Notes: generated from the sequence alone by a model not told the origin. A stretch of 64,000 nucleotides of DNA from Bin22 sp965207275 (GCA_965207275.1 CBDBMH010000002.1:1860001-1924000), one strand, 5' to 3'; positions 51,580 through 60,980 are shown, numbered from the stretch's first letter. Numbers and translations are program-made.

Positions 51580-53799
51580 ATGCCGGTAACCAAAGAAATT
51601 CTTGACGAAATAGCCCTGACCCAGGCCGAATACGACATGATCGTCGAACGGCTGGACCGGGAACCCAACCCGGTTGAACTGGGCATGTTTGGCGCGCTCT
51701 GGAGCGAACACTGCGGGTACAAGCATTCCCGGCCCCTGCTGCGCTTTTTCCCCAGTCGCTCCCCCCGGGTCTTGTCCCGTTCCGGCGCGGAAAATGCCGG
51801 CGCCGTGGACATTGGCGACGGACTGGCGGTGGTCTTCAAGGTGGAATCCCACAACCACCCGTCAGCAGTTGAACCCTTGCAGGGAGCCGCCACCGGGGTC
51901 GGCGGCATCGTGCGCGACATTTTGGCCATGGGCGCGCGGCCCATTGCCCTGCTCAATTCCCTGCGTTTTGGCCCCCTGGATTCATCCCAAAACCGCCACC
52001 TGTTCCGGGGTGTGGTGGAGGGCATTTCCTGGTACGGCAACTGCATTGGGGTACCCGACGTCGGGGGCGAAATTTCCTTTGACGAGTCCTACTCCCAGAA
52101 TCCCCTGGTCAACGCCATGTGCGTGGGGCTGGTTTCCACCGACAAGCTGGCCTCGGCAGCCGCGGGCCGGTCGGGCAGCGTCTTGTTGCTGGTGGGCGCC
52201 GACACCGGTCGCGACGGCATTCACGGCGCCTCGGGGCTGGCGTCGCGCACCTTTGAGGAAGAGCAGGAGCTGCGCCCAACCGTGCAGGTCGGCAACCCCT
52301 TCCTGGAGAAAGTGCTCATCGAGTCCTGCCTGGAGGCCCTTGAGACAGGCTGCGTCACCGGAATCCAGGATCTGGGCGCGGCCGGCCTGACCAGCGCCGC
52401 CATTGAATCGGCCTATCGGGGAGGCCGGGGTATCATCCTTGACCTGGCCCAGGTGCACCGCCGCGAGCCGGGCATGACCAGCTACGAGGTCATGCTGTCC
52501 GAGTCCCAGGAGCGGATGCTGCTGGTTACTCCCCCGGAACATGTGGAGCGGATCAGGGAGGTCTTCCGCAAGTGGGACGTGCCCTGCAACGAAATCGGGC
52601 AGGTCATTCGCCAGCCCCAGGCCCACATCCTGGACGGCGACCGGGGCGTGGCCCAGTTGCCCATCAAGCAACTGACCGAGGCCCCCCAGTACCGCCTCAG
52701 GGGCGCTCCCTCTCGCGAACAACTGGACCGACAACAGCTTTCGCTGGGCGATATTCCTCTGCCCACTGTCAGCGTCTCGGACATCCTGCTCCGGCTCCTG
52801 GCGTCGCCCAACATCGCCAGCAAGCGGTCCGTTTTCCGGCGGTACGACCACCAGGTCCAGACCAACACGGTGGTGGGGCCAGGGAGCGATGCGGCCGTCC
52901 TGCGCGTGAAAGGCACCGACAAGGCCATCGCCCTGAGCATCGACTGCAACAGCCGCTATTGCTTCCTGGACCCCTACCGGGGTGGACAGATTGTCGTGGC
53001 CGAGGTTTGCCGCAACCTCTCCAGCGCCGGCGCCCAACCCCTGGCCTTGACCGACTGCCTCAACTTTGGCAACCCGGAGCGGCCGGAAATCTACTACCAG
53101 TTGGAATGGTGCATCCGGGGAATGGCCCGGGCTTGCCGCTTCCTGGAGGTGCCTGTCGTCAGCGGCAACGTCAGCCTCTACAACGAGTCCCAGGGCCAGG
53201 CAATTTACCCCACCCCCATAGTGGGCGGCCTTGGGCTGTTGGAAGACGTAAACCTTCGCGCGTCTTCCGCCTTCCCCGATGAGGGACTGGCGGTATACTT
53301 GCTGGGCCAGTCATCCCTGAGACCGCGGACCTCCGACCTGGCCGGAAGCGAGATTCTCCGGGTGGCCCATGACCGGGTCGCCGGCCAGCCAGCCATTTCC
53401 CTGCCCCTCGAGCGGAAAGTACAGCAGTTGTGTCGCCAGGCCATACACCAGGGAATCATTCTCTCGGCCCACGACTGTTCCGATGGCGGTCTGGGGGTGG
53501 CCCTCGCCGAATGCTGCGTCTCCACGGCCGTTGGATTCATTGGCGGGCCTTCCCTGGTCAGGCTGCCCGCACGCTGGGATTGCTCCCTCTTTGGTGAACG
53601 ACAGTCCCGCATCGTGGTGGCCCTTCCCGTCGAGCGCGTGGCGGAACTGCAGGGTATGGCGGCCGATTTGAACATCCCACTTCTCGAACTGGGCCGAACC
53701 GGCGGGAACCGTTTTCGCCTGGGGCGGTATGTCGATCTGCCCCTCACGGAAGTCGCCGACGCCTGGGAAGGGGCCCTGGACCGGGCCATGGAATTGTAG
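51580..53799 (+). CDS. purL: Phosphoribosylformylglycinamidine synthase subunit II
   Basis: The 739-residue small-type PurL starts MPVTKEILDEIALTQAEYDMI, contains LGMFGALWSEHCGYKHSRP, KVESHNHPSAVEPLQGAATGVGGIVRDILAMG, and the second AIRS-like half with SAHDCSDGGLGVALAECC. It forms FGAM with PurQ. Small PurL normally needs PurS, which is not visible nearby. The reading frame is open upstream to 51511 inside the toxin, but the ATG at 51580 fits the family. Confidence 0.95.
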   Translation: MPVTKEILDEIALTQAEYDMIVERLDREPNPVELGMFGALWSEHCGYKHSRPLLRFFPSRSPRVLSRSGAENAGAVDIGDGLAVVFKVESHNHPSAVEPLQGAATGVGGIVRDILAMGARPIALLNSLRFGPLDSSQNRHLFRGVVEGISWYGNCIGVPDVGGEISFDESYSQNPLVNAMCVGLVSTDKLASAAAGRSGSVLLLVGADTGRDGIHGASGLASRTFEEEQELRPTVQVGNPFLEKVLIESCLEALETGCVTGIQDLGAAGLTSAAIESAYRGGRGIILDLAQVHRREPGMTSYEVMLSESQERMLLVTPPEHVERIREVFRKWDVPCNEIGQVIRQPQAHILDGDRGVAQLPIKQLTEAPQYRLRGAPSREQLDRQQLSLGDIPLPTVSVSDILLRLLASPNIASKRSVFRRYDHQVQTNTVVGPGSDAAVLRVKGTDKAIALSIDCNSRYCFLDPYRGGQIVVAEVCRNLSSAGAQPLALTDCLNFGNPERPEIYYQLEWCIRGMARACRFLEVPVVSGNVSLYNESQGQAIYPTPIVGGLGLLEDVNLRASSAFPDEGLAVYLLGQSSLRPRTSDLAGSEILRVAHDRVAGQPAISLPLERKVQQLCRQAIHQGIILSAHDCSDGGLGVALAECCVSTAVGFIGGPSLVRLPARWDCSLFGERQSRIVVALPVERVAELQGMAADLNIPLLELGRTGGNRFRLGRYVDLPLTEVADAWEGALDRAMEL

Positions 53800-53850
53800 T
53801 GAGCAGTTCTTCCCCTCATATCCGCCGCAATCCCGAACACACCATAAAGA

Positions 53851-53876
53851 AGAGGGCGGCCAGCAGGTCGCCCTCT
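53851..53876. terminator. Hairpin between purL and the convergent lipoprotein gene
   Basis: AGAGGGCG and CGCCCTCT form a perfect 8-bp stem with a 10-base loop, 52 bp after purL. Suited to ending both convergent transcripts. Confidence 0.55.
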
Positions 53877-53916
53877 GATCTATGCTAACGGGATGCCGTC
53901 GCGGTAGTCGCGCCGG

Positions 53917-55281
53917 CTAAGGCAGCACTTCCAGGTAACCGAGTTCCAGTTCGACGATGCCGGAAGTGTGCCCGGTTCCGTGATCGTGACCCGAACCTCC
54001 ATCGGCATGGTGGTCCGTTGTGGCCTCGGTGGCCGCATCCGGGCCGCTGCCGTGGTGACCGGCCATTGCGGCATCTCCATCCTCGGCATTGGCTTCTTCG
54101 TGGACCATTACCGACATTTGCACCTGCTGGCCATTGTATTCATAGGGCCGGCCCTCGACGTTCAGCAGGGCGACCGTGAAGCTGTGCATGCCTTCACCCT
54201 GGGCCGGCACCTGCAGCCAGGGGACATACATGCGGTTGAACACTTTGCCGTCAATGCTGAGCTGGGCGTAACCCTGGCCTGGTTCGCCTTCCTGGCCCGC
54301 CGCCCGGGAGAACCCAAAACCCTGGGGGGTCACCTGAAGGTTGTAACCGCCCAGCGCATCCTCGTGGGCAACTACATCCAGGGACATGGGAGCCATTGCC
54401 TCCACCCCTTCAATCATCGATGCCTTGTCGTGGCGGTTCGTAGACGCCATTTCAGGAACCGTTACCGATACCGCGGATTCAAGCAAATCTCCCTGCCAGG
54501 TCAATTCACTGTGATCGTTGCTGTTGAGGGAGACTTTGATTTCCCGCGTCCCGGGTTCAAGGGCCGGCACGTAGTGATAGTTGCCGTAAACCCGAGTCAG
54601 CTTTATCCCATCGGCATAGATGTGGGCGTGCCCCGCGCCGTCTTTGTTCGCCCCGTTCACTTCCTCCGGCTCCCATTGCCAGCCCTCAGTCTGGATGGCG
54701 ACGTGAACTCCGCCGTCATTGTCCACCTGGGCGGTGATGTCCAGCTCGACTGGGACCGCAGACTCGGCTGGCCCGTGGTCCATTGACCCTCCCGCACTGT
54801 TATGACCTCCCGTCCCCTTACCGCCGGACTCCACACCGGCCGCTACCGCCATGCCAGGTTCCGGTTCGAGCGCGCCGTGGAAATTTATGCCAAAACGGCC
54901 CGTGGCGTTGGCCGGAAACTGGAACGGAGTTACCTCGCCGACAACCACCTCTTGTTGCAGGTCGTAGCCGTGGATGTGGAAGCTGCCTGGGCGGTCGCTG
55001 CTCAAATTCAGGGTAACGTTGTCACCCTGCTTCACCCGGATGGTCTCAGGCGCCATGCGGTCGTTGGTGAAAGTAACTGCCACCACGGATTCAGGGGTCA
55101 CGCCTCCGGATCCGGCCGACGCGTTGTCGGTTGGCCCGTCAGCAGGGGACGTTTCCGACGTCGCAACACCCGACGGCGTTGAGTCCGAAGGGGAACCGGT
55201 CCCGCAGGCGACCAGGAACAGGACGGCGGAAACCAGCAGCAACAGCGGGATTAATGGGCGCGCTCTATTTGCAATACTCAT
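53917..55281 (-). CDS. Cupredoxin-domain lipoprotein, His-rich C-terminus
   Basis: The 454-residue lipoprotein (ATG 55281, AAGGAG upstream) has a signal ending LVAC, then a cupredoxin-like domain (about 65-130): VVAVTFTNDRMAPETIRVKQGDNVTLNLSSDRPGSFHIHGYDLQ. Two repeats of a beta domain follow, both beginning near VPVELDITAQ and MSLDVVAHED and including AHIYADGIKLTRVYGNYHYV and AQLSIDGKVFNRMYVPWL. The C-terminus is His/Asp-rich (HHADGGSGHDHGTGH). The three genes 53917, 55417 and 55902 are in one direction and suggest an exported metal (copper) handling set. Confidence 0.75.
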   Translation of the reverse strand: MSIANRARPLIPLLLLVSAVLFLVACGTGSPSDSTPSGVATSETSPADGPTDNASAGSGGVTPESVVAVTFTNDRMAPETIRVKQGDNVTLNLSSDRPGSFHIHGYDLQQEVVVGEVTPFQFPANATGRFGINFHGALEPEPGMAVAAGVESGGKGTGGHNSAGGSMDHGPAESAVPVELDITAQVDNDGGVHVAIQTEGWQWEPEEVNGANKDGAGHAHIYADGIKLTRVYGNYHYVPALEPGTREIKVSLNSNDHSELTWQGDLLESAVSVTVPEMASTNRHDKASMIEGVEAMAPMSLDVVAHEDALGGYNLQVTPQGFGFSRAAGQEGEPGQGYAQLSIDGKVFNRMYVPWLQVPAQGEGMHSFTVALLNVEGRPYEYNGQQVQMSVMVHEEANAEDGDAAMAGHHGSGPDAATEATTDHHADGGSGHDHGTGHTSGIVELELGYLEVLP

Positions 55282-55416
55282 TCTAACTCCTTGGCAAGTA
55301 ACCGCCGCCACGGCGGCGTAGACGGCAAGTACTGCGAGGCAGCGCCGATACGCCGTGGCTTGGGATGGGATTTGGGAGAAAACAGGCCACCCGGCTTCGC
55401 CGGGGCTCACCAGGAG

Positions 55417-55836
55417 TTAGGTGATGGGTGGCTTCCAAGGCGGCGCAACAATGATGCCCGCGAGCGGTAACTCCCCGCTGCAGCAGGCCGCCAGAAGGGG
55501 ATGCTCACCGGGGTCAGGAAAGGTCAATGAGTCGATGGCCGGCCCGGAGGGAGATGAAATAGGGCCGCTGCCTGAACCGTCTAACTCCGAGAAGTAAGCA
55601 ACACCTTCGGGGAGCATGCGGCCGCCGGAATAGTCCGTCACCGGCGAATGGCCGTGGTCGCCGCTGGCATCGTAAATGTGGACGTGGAAGCCCGCCGCTT
55701 CCGGCGCTCCCCCAAAATAGACATGGCCGTGGTTGTGCTGCCACTCCACGTAATGGTGGTCCAGCATCGGCCCCACCGCGGGCAGCAGCAGCGCGTAAAG
55801 CGCAATCACGATAGCGGGCTTAAGCAACTGCGACAT
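55417..55836 (-). CDS. His-rich exported/membrane-anchored protein
   Basis: The 139-residue protein starts at ATG 55836 with an N-terminal hydrophobic helix (KPAIVIALYALLLPAVGPML), then a His-rich part HHYVEWQHNHGHVYFGG and GFHVHIYDASGDHGHSP. A Cys pair (AACCSGE) is near the C-terminus. It could bind copper or another metal. It is between the cupredoxin gene and the YtkA-like gene. No family is recognised with certainty. Confidence 0.65.
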   Translation of the reverse strand: MSQLLKPAIVIALYALLLPAVGPMLDHHYVEWQHNHGHVYFGGAPEAAGFHVHIYDASGDHGHSPVTDYSGGRMLPEGVAYFSELDGSGSGPISSPSGPAIDSLTFPDPGEHPLLAACCSGELPLAGIIVAPPWKPPIT

Positions 55837-55901
55837 AAACCCCGAAAACTCTATTGGTTGCCGTTCAGACCGCAAGTCTAACGACCGGCGCCTCGATGAA
55901 T

Positions 55902-56462
55902 TCAGGCATTAGCCCGCTTTCTCCGCATACCGGCCTTGACCCGGTCGTAGGTCCAAACCCCGACGGCAACTACGGCCACGGCGATGGCCGCCACCAGGAT
56001 CAGGTTTATGGGCTGACCCGCCCGCACCTCCATAGGCACCAGGATGGTCTCATCGCCCAGTTCGGTAATCACGTTGATGGTAACCCGCCACGGGCCCGGC
56101 ACGCTGAAAGGCAGCGTGGCTTCGAAAAACTGGGGCAGCACATCATTGTCGGCAGAGATCGGCCCGAACCTGTTGGCCGTTTCGGGCCCCTCCGCCGAAA
56201 CCCTCACACTGGCTTCGGTGAGCGTCTCCTCCGACTCCAGGGCAATTACCCGCAGGCTCAGGTGAGTGTTATTGACTATAGCCCGGGAGGGTAGTATGGA
56301 GACTTCAAACCGGTATGGCCCCTGCTCCTGGCTGGCAACCAGCGTGGCTTTGCCGTTGGCCTGCGCAGTGCCCGTGTCCAGCGATGCAATGCCCAGAAGG
56401 GCCGCCGACAGCAGCGCCAGCGCCCAGGGTAGCGATTTTCTGCCGGGGATTGGGAAACGCAA
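55902..56462 (-). CDS. Exported YtkA/CopC-like domain protein with C-terminal helix
   Basis: The 186-residue protein has a signal peptide (LPWALALLSAALLGIASLDTGTAQA), an immunoglobulin-like beta domain (YRFEVSILPSRAIVNNTHLSLRVIAL through PGPWRVTINVI) like YtkA/FixH modules, and a C-terminal membrane helix (LILVAAIAVAVVAVGVWTY) followed by basic residues. TTG start. It is the first gene of the metal-linked set, 66 bp upstream of the His-rich protein. Confidence 0.7.
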   Translation of the reverse strand: MRFPIPGRKSLPWALALLSAALLGIASLDTGTAQANGKATLVASQEQGPYRFEVSILPSRAIVNNTHLSLRVIALESEETLTEASVRVSAEGPETANRFGPISADNDVLPQFFEATLPFSVPGPWRVTINVITELGDETILVPMEVRAGQPINLILVAAIAVAVVAVGVWTYDRVKAGMRRKRANA

Positions 56463-56543
56463 ATCAGATTTCCGAATAAAATGACTATAGGATTATCATA
56501 TCATGGCCCCTATCCACCAACAATGGCACACCTACCAGGAGCC

Positions 56544-56736
56544 AGGGCAACCGCGCTTTAAAGAATGTCATGCTGAGCGAAGTCGAAGCATCTGAATCCG
56601 TACCTGCCATCCAGGCATTGGGACCCAATCCACGACTCCCAGCCAAGAGTTTAGACCTTTCGGCAAGCTCAGGGTGACTTACTCTTTTCTGCCGGTCCTG
56701 GGGCAATCTGAGGAATATTTATGATGCGATGGCCCT
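56544..56736. repeat. MITE-like dispersed repeat, copy D
   Basis: The 193-bp copy has ends AGGGCAACCGCGCTTTAAA and ATGATGCGATGGCCCT. Internally it is very close to copy B (TCATGCTGAGCGAAGTCGAA and CTTTCGGCAAGCTCAGGGTG). No clear target duplication remains. The rest of 56463-56809 has no gene. Confidence 0.85.
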
Positions 56737-56809
56737 CTACGTGAAACAAGGTCCGTCGGGTTCTTGCTACGCCGTGACGCCCCCGGCGGTTTCACCATCA
56801 GTCGGAGAG

Positions 56810-59101
56810 TTACTCTGCTCCCTCCGGTCCTTCCCGCCCCAGGTAAAGGCGTGTAAGCCGAATCTCCTCGTAGCTGAACTCGGGTCCCAGGTATTCCAGG
56901 ACCGGTTTCAGGAATTCGTAGCCACAAATGTCGAAGGCATCCCGGATGCTCCTGATCCGCGCCTCGTCGGGCAGCAGGTGATCCAGCGGCAACTCACGCC
57001 CTTGGGACGCCATTCGTTCTATCTGGCCTACGATGGTGGTTTCGGCAAGTCCCCGTTCACGGGCTACCTGGCTGATGTTCAAGCCGCGGGAAAGCAGGGC
57101 CAGGGTTTGCTCGTAGGTGTCGCTGCGCCGGCCTTCCCGCCTTTCCCTGCGGCTTTCCCCCTCCTTCTCGGTGGCATTGGCGGACCGAAACAGGATTCCG
57201 GTGCGGTCGGCTATGTTCCTGGGTTCAGCGTAGGCGCGAATTGCCACCACGAACCGTTCCCCATATTGCTCCAGCTTCGCCTTGCCCACGCCGGGTGTCC
57301 GGCCAAGACTCTCCAGGGACTGGGGAAAGGCAGTTGCCATGTGCCTCAGGGAAACGTCGCCGAACACCACAAAGGGAGGCACACTTTGCTGGTCGGCCAG
57401 GTCCCGCCGCAATTTCCGCAATTCTTCGAACAACTCCTGGTCGTAGTCGTCCGTCAGGTTTGCGCCGCTCCTTTCAGCCGTTGCACGGGACGAACCCCCC
57501 GCCCGCCCGGCATTGGCCGCCGACTTCAATTTCGGCAGCGAAAGCTTCTCCCTGCCCTTCAGAAAATCTCTGCCCCGGGGGGAAACCCCCAGTGTCGAAA
57601 ACTCGCCTTCGTTGCGCGCCAGCAGACCCCGGGCCTGTAGCAGTCCCATCACTTCCCGGAGCTGCTCTTCGGTGAAGTCGTTGCCGATGCCATAGACGGA
57701 CAACTGGTCGTGACCCAGTTCCAGCACTCGCTTTTCGCGGCTGCCCCGAAGGACTCGGGCCACGTGCAGCGCGCCGAACCGCTCGCCCGTCCTGATCACC
57801 GCCGAGAGGGTCTTCTGCGCTATCTCGGTGGCGTCGAACTCCTCGCCCGCCGCCAGGCATACGTCGCATGCCCCGCAGTTGTCCTGCCCCCACTCTTCCC
57901 CAAAGTAGGCCAGCAGGACCCTGCGCCGGCAAAGGGGTATCTCGGCATACTCGACCATCTGGGAGAGTTTCTGACGGGCGTTCTGCTGCTCCTGGGGGTC
58001 TTCCAACTGGTTTATGAAGTAGTCCTGTTTAGCCCGGTCGGCACGCGAATAGAAAAGCACACAGTCGCTGGTCAGGCCGTCCCGTCCCGCCCGGCCCGTC
58101 TCCTGGTAATACCCCTCCAGCGACTTGGGCAGAGAGTGGTGCACCACCAGCCTGACGTCCGGCTTGTCTATGCCCATTCCGAAGGCAATGGTTGCCACGA
58201 TGATGGGAACCCGGTCCCGGATAAAGTCCTCCTGGGTGCGGCGCCGGATTTCGGGTTCCAGGCCGGCGTGGTAAGGACGAGCCAGCAAGGCCCGCTCGTT
58301 CAGGTCTTCCGCCAGTTCCTCCGTCTCCCTCCGCGAAAAACAGTAAATGATGGTGGATTCTCCCTGGTGGGCGTGAAGCAGGGACATCAGCTTGCTCCAG
58401 TACCCTTCCTTGGTCTCCACGGCGTAGGTCAGGTTGGCCCGGTTGAAGCTTGACAGAAAAACCCTGCCCCGCTGCAGTCCCAGTTGTCCCACAATGTCGT
58501 CCCGCACCCGCGAGGTGGCCGTCGCGGTCAGCGCAACTGCCGGCGCCCCGGGAAAGTCGGAACGCAACTGGCGCAGGTTGCGGTAGTCCGGGCGGAACTC
58601 GTGGCCCCATTCCGAAATGCAGTGGGCCTCGTCCACGGCAATCAGGCTCAGGTTGACATCCTGTAAAAACCGCCGGAACCCCGGTACGGCCAGCCGCTCC
58701 GGGGCGGCGTACAGTATCTTGACCAGGCCGCGGCTGGCCTGGGCCTGGACCAGGTCAATTTCCGATGACGTGAGAGAACTGTTGATGAAACGCGCCGCTA
58801 TCCCGTTGGCGTTCAGGGCGTCTACCTGGTCCTTCATCAGGGCAATTAACGGTGAAACGACCAGGGTCATGCCGGGCAGGCACATGGCCGGCAATTGGTA
58901 GCACAGGGACTTTCCCCCGCCGGTGGGCATCAGCACCAGGCTGTCCTGCCCCGACAGAACGTGCGAGATTATTTCCTCCTGAAGGGGAAGAAAGCTGTCG
59001 TACCCGAAGTGGGTCTTCAGTATTTCGCGGGTGGAGGGCTGAAAGAACGCCAAGAGACCTTGTCCTGCATTGATTTGGCGCCATCCGGCGAGCAGGGCCA
59101 T
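56810..59101 (-). CDS. recQ: RecQ-type ATP-dependent DNA helicase
   Basis: The 763-residue helicase has Walker A TGGGKSLCYQLP (about 60-71), DEAH box VDEAHCISEWGHEFRPDY (157-174), motif VI QETGRAGRDG, the RQC zinc cluster CRRRVLLAYFGEEWGQDNCGACDVC-type spacing (C-x16-C-x2-C-x2-C), an HRDC domain and an additional C-terminal helix-turn-helix (NISQVARERGLAETTIVGQIERM). Role: unwinding in recombination repair. A later start than ATG 59101 is possible. Confidence 0.93.
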   Translation of the reverse strand: MALLAGWRQINAGQGLLAFFQPSTREILKTHFGYDSFLPLQEEIISHVLSGQDSLVLMPTGGGKSLCYQLPAMCLPGMTLVVSPLIALMKDQVDALNANGIAARFINSSLTSSEIDLVQAQASRGLVKILYAAPERLAVPGFRRFLQDVNLSLIAVDEAHCISEWGHEFRPDYRNLRQLRSDFPGAPAVALTATATSRVRDDIVGQLGLQRGRVFLSSFNRANLTYAVETKEGYWSKLMSLLHAHQGESTIIYCFSRRETEELAEDLNERALLARPYHAGLEPEIRRRTQEDFIRDRVPIIVATIAFGMGIDKPDVRLVVHHSLPKSLEGYYQETGRAGRDGLTSDCVLFYSRADRAKQDYFINQLEDPQEQQNARQKLSQMVEYAEIPLCRRRVLLAYFGEEWGQDNCGACDVCLAAGEEFDATEIAQKTLSAVIRTGERFGALHVARVLRGSREKRVLELGHDQLSVYGIGNDFTEEQLREVMGLLQARGLLARNEGEFSTLGVSPRGRDFLKGREKLSLPKLKSAANAGRAGGSSRATAERSGANLTDDYDQELFEELRKLRRDLADQQSVPPFVVFGDVSLRHMATAFPQSLESLGRTPGVGKAKLEQYGERFVVAIRAYAEPRNIADRTGILFRSANATEKEGESRRERREGRRSDTYEQTLALLSRGLNISQVARERGLAETTIVGQIERMASQGRELPLDHLLPDEARIRSIRDAFDICGYEFLKPVLEYLGPEFSYEEIRLTRLYLGREGPEGAE

Positions 59102-59233
59102 GATAAGCCCTTGTGGGCGATTCGGGGAAGATTCTTGTACGCCGAGATATTCCTCGCGGGTCGGACTGGTACCGCCTCACTTCCTCTGCCTCTGTGACGA
59201 CATAGGACGAACAGCCGCCGGGTCAGGCTCCGG

Positions 59234-59262
59234 TTGAACTGGCACCCTGGTTGCGCTACACT
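59234..59262 (+). promoter_or_regulatory. Promoter of the selenoprotein gene
   Basis: TTGAAC (59234-59239), a 17-base spacer and TACACT (59257-59262) fit a sigma-70 promoter, with a leader of about 55 nt to the ATG at 59325. Confidence 0.5.
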
Positions 59263-59324
59263 ACGCCTCAAGGCCGGCGGGTTTATCCCTTGGCCGGCCT
59301 TAAAGAAAATTGAAGGTGAAATCG

Positions 59325-59624
59325 ATGCCCGGTGCAGAATTTGGCAAGGTCGAAGTCGACATCGTCTACTGTGTGCCTTGAGGGTACCACGCAGTTGCCA
59401 TGTGGCTGGCGACAGAGTTTCTCAAGTACCAGAACCCCGGCGATATCGCCATAAAACTGACCCCCGCCGATAAGGGCAGGCTGGAAGTTTACCTTGACGG
59501 CGAAAAAATCTTCGACCGCATGGACGAGGACGGCGTCTATCCCAACCTGTCCCGCGCCAACGAACTGAAGATGGACATTGACGAGAAAATATTCCAGGTG
59601 GACGAGGCGGTTGCCAACGCCTGA
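59325..59624 (+). CDS. SelW/Rdx-like selenoprotein (in-frame UGA as Sec)
   Basis: ATG 59325 (AAGGTGA 5 bp before) opens MPGAEFGKVEVDIVYC-VP-U-GYHAVAMWLATEF. Residue 19 is UGA (59379-59381) in a Cys16-x-x-U motif, exactly at the redox CxxC/CxxU of the Rdx (SelT/SelW/SelH) family. Reading continues without a break to 59624 (99 residues) with YLDGEKIFDRMDEDGVYPN, typical of the family C-terminus. A hairpin suited to a bacterial SECIS follows the UGA at 59394-59413. A shorter ORF from the internal ATG at 59400 lacks the redox motif and no start signal is seen. Role: thioredoxin-like redox function. Confidence 0.8.
59394..59413 (+). promoter_or_regulatory. Candidate bacterial SECIS element
   Basis: GTTGCCA pairs with TGGCGAC (7 bp, one G-U pair) around a 6-base loop TGTGGC. 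The loop begins 16 bp past the stem base and the apical G lies about 21 nt after the UGA, within the range of known bacterial SECIS hairpins. The loop has G and U as needed for SelB binding. Confidence 0.6.
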
Positions 59625-59673
59625 TCCCTTTTCCGCCGGGCCTTTCGCGGCCCCGTAACAATAACGCCGGCAA

Positions 59674-59705
59674 AAACAGCCCGGGCCCGAAAGTCAGGGC
59701 TGTTT
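59674..59705. terminator. Hairpin after the selenoprotein gene
   Basis: AAACAGCCC and GGGCTGTTT form a perfect 9-bp stem with a 14-base loop, followed by a moderately T-rich run (CTGTTTGTG). Probable rho-independent terminator. Confidence 0.6.
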
Positions 59706-59803
59706 CTGTTTGTGCTTGAACCGATCCGGAAACGAAGACAATGCCGTGGCGTTGCCCGTTTAAGGCCACGTGCTGAGAAATCGAGTCAATTGGGGAGTGA
59801 GTT

Positions 59804-60505
59804 TTGGCTGATAGAGAACACTTGAAAGCAGTACTTAAAGGACGCACCTATTTGAATCAATGGCTGCAGGAAAATGCGGGTATCGCATTGGACCTTTCCG
59901 GCGCGGACGTGTCGGGTGTTGACCTGTCAGGCCTCCGAATCAGAAACGTCAACCTGGAAGGGGCCAACCTCGGCGGCTGCCGACTGACTCGCACCAGCAT
60001 GCCGGGCGCCAACCTGACCGGCGCCAATCTGGACGGCGCCGACCTGGGCCGGGCCGGGCTGACCGGTTCGAACCTGGCCGGCGCCAACCTGTCCAACGTC
60101 AATATGTTCTGGGCCGACGCCAAGCAGTCTAACCTCAATGGCGCCATCCTTCGAGGCTCTCATCTGATGCGGACCTGCTTTATGAGCGCCGACCTTACCG
60201 GCGCCGACTTCAACCAGGCCACCATGATCGAGGCTGACCTGCGCAGCGCCAAATTGAACGGGGCGATATTCCAGGGAGCCAACATGAACGGGGCGGACTT
60301 GAGCCGCACCTCCATGGACGGCGCCAATTTTACCCTGGCAAAGATTCGGGACTCCCTGTGGATAATGGCCGATATGAGGGGAGCGGACTTCAGTCGGGCC
60401 AGCCTTCACCGCTCCGACCTGAACATGGCCAAATACGATCACACCACCCTGTTCCCCGACGGCTTTGACCCCACCAATACCGGCTACAAGGATGTGATGG
60501 ACTAG
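59804..60505 (+). CDS. Pentapeptide-repeat protein
   Basis: The 233-residue protein is built of A(D/N)LxG-type pentapeptides from about residue 27 to 215 (GANLTGANLDGADLGRAGL), with a short helical N-terminus (LKAVLKGRTYLNQWLQENAG). Such proteins fold as right-handed beta-helices and may mimic DNA. TTG start with GGGAGTGAG upstream. Function unknown; some relatives protect gyrase. Confidence 0.9.
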   Translation: MADREHLKAVLKGRTYLNQWLQENAGIALDLSGADVSGVDLSGLRIRNVNLEGANLGGCRLTRTSMPGANLTGANLDGADLGRAGLTGSNLAGANLSNVNMFWADAKQSNLNGAILRGSHLMRTCFMSADLTGADFNQATMIEADLRSAKLNGAIFQGANMNGADLSRTSMDGANFTLAKIRDSLWIMADMRGADFSRASLHRSDLNMAKYDHTTLFPDGFDPTNTGYKDVMD

Positions 60506-60554
60506 GGCCCGTGGACATCCAGTTACCGAGTTCACCGCGAACGGAAGAAATAAT

Positions 60555-60923
60555 GTGAGCTCCACCGGCAAATTCCTGCGGTCCAGGGCCAGCTTTTGCC
60601 CACGGTGCAACAGGATGGTATATCCCATTCGGCCACCATTCCCTGTTAAGGGGTGGGCCGCATGGACCGGCCTGTCAATTATAGCCATGGCCCTGTTGTT
60701 GAGCGCCCTGGTCCTTTGGGCTGTTTTAGGTCCCATTCTTTGGAGGAACTGCAAGGCGACGTGTCCTGAATGCGGAGGCGACCCCATTAAGGGAAACGTC
60801 GGATGGACCAGAGAGTCCATCATGTTGTGGCTAGTAATGGCTACCTGCTTCACTATCAGCTTGTGGTATGCGTTCTGGATCATCAAGGCGGTGATATGGC
60901 TCTTCGACCCAGTGCTTGACTGA
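60555..60923 (+). CDS. Two-helix membrane protein with Cys pairs
   Basis: The 122-residue protein has two Cys pairs, CPRC near residue 16 and CPEC near 70, flanking a hydrophobic helix (GLSIIAMALLLSALVLWAVLG); a second helix is near the C-terminus. The Cys pairs may form a split zinc ribbon. GTG start preceded by GGAAGA. No family recognised. Confidence 0.6.
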   Translation: MSSTGKFLRSRASFCPRCNRMVYPIRPPFPVKGWAAWTGLSIIAMALLLSALVLWAVLGPILWRNCKATCPECGGDPIKGNVGWTRESIMLWLVMATCFTISLWYAFWIIKAVIWLFDPVLD

Positions 60924-60980
60924 AGGTCCACAGGCCCCTGTAGGCTGCCGCGGCATGAAGCAGCCTGAAAAGAAAGCGAA

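Noticed and set aside
59400..59624. Stand-alone 74-codon ORF starting at an internal ATG
   Set aside because: It is the C-terminal part of the UGA-containing Rdx protein; the upstream codons carry the family motif and a better start site.
59900..60450. Possible CRISPR-like periodic sequence
   Set aside because: The 15-base period is that of pentapeptide codons, in frame within a gene.
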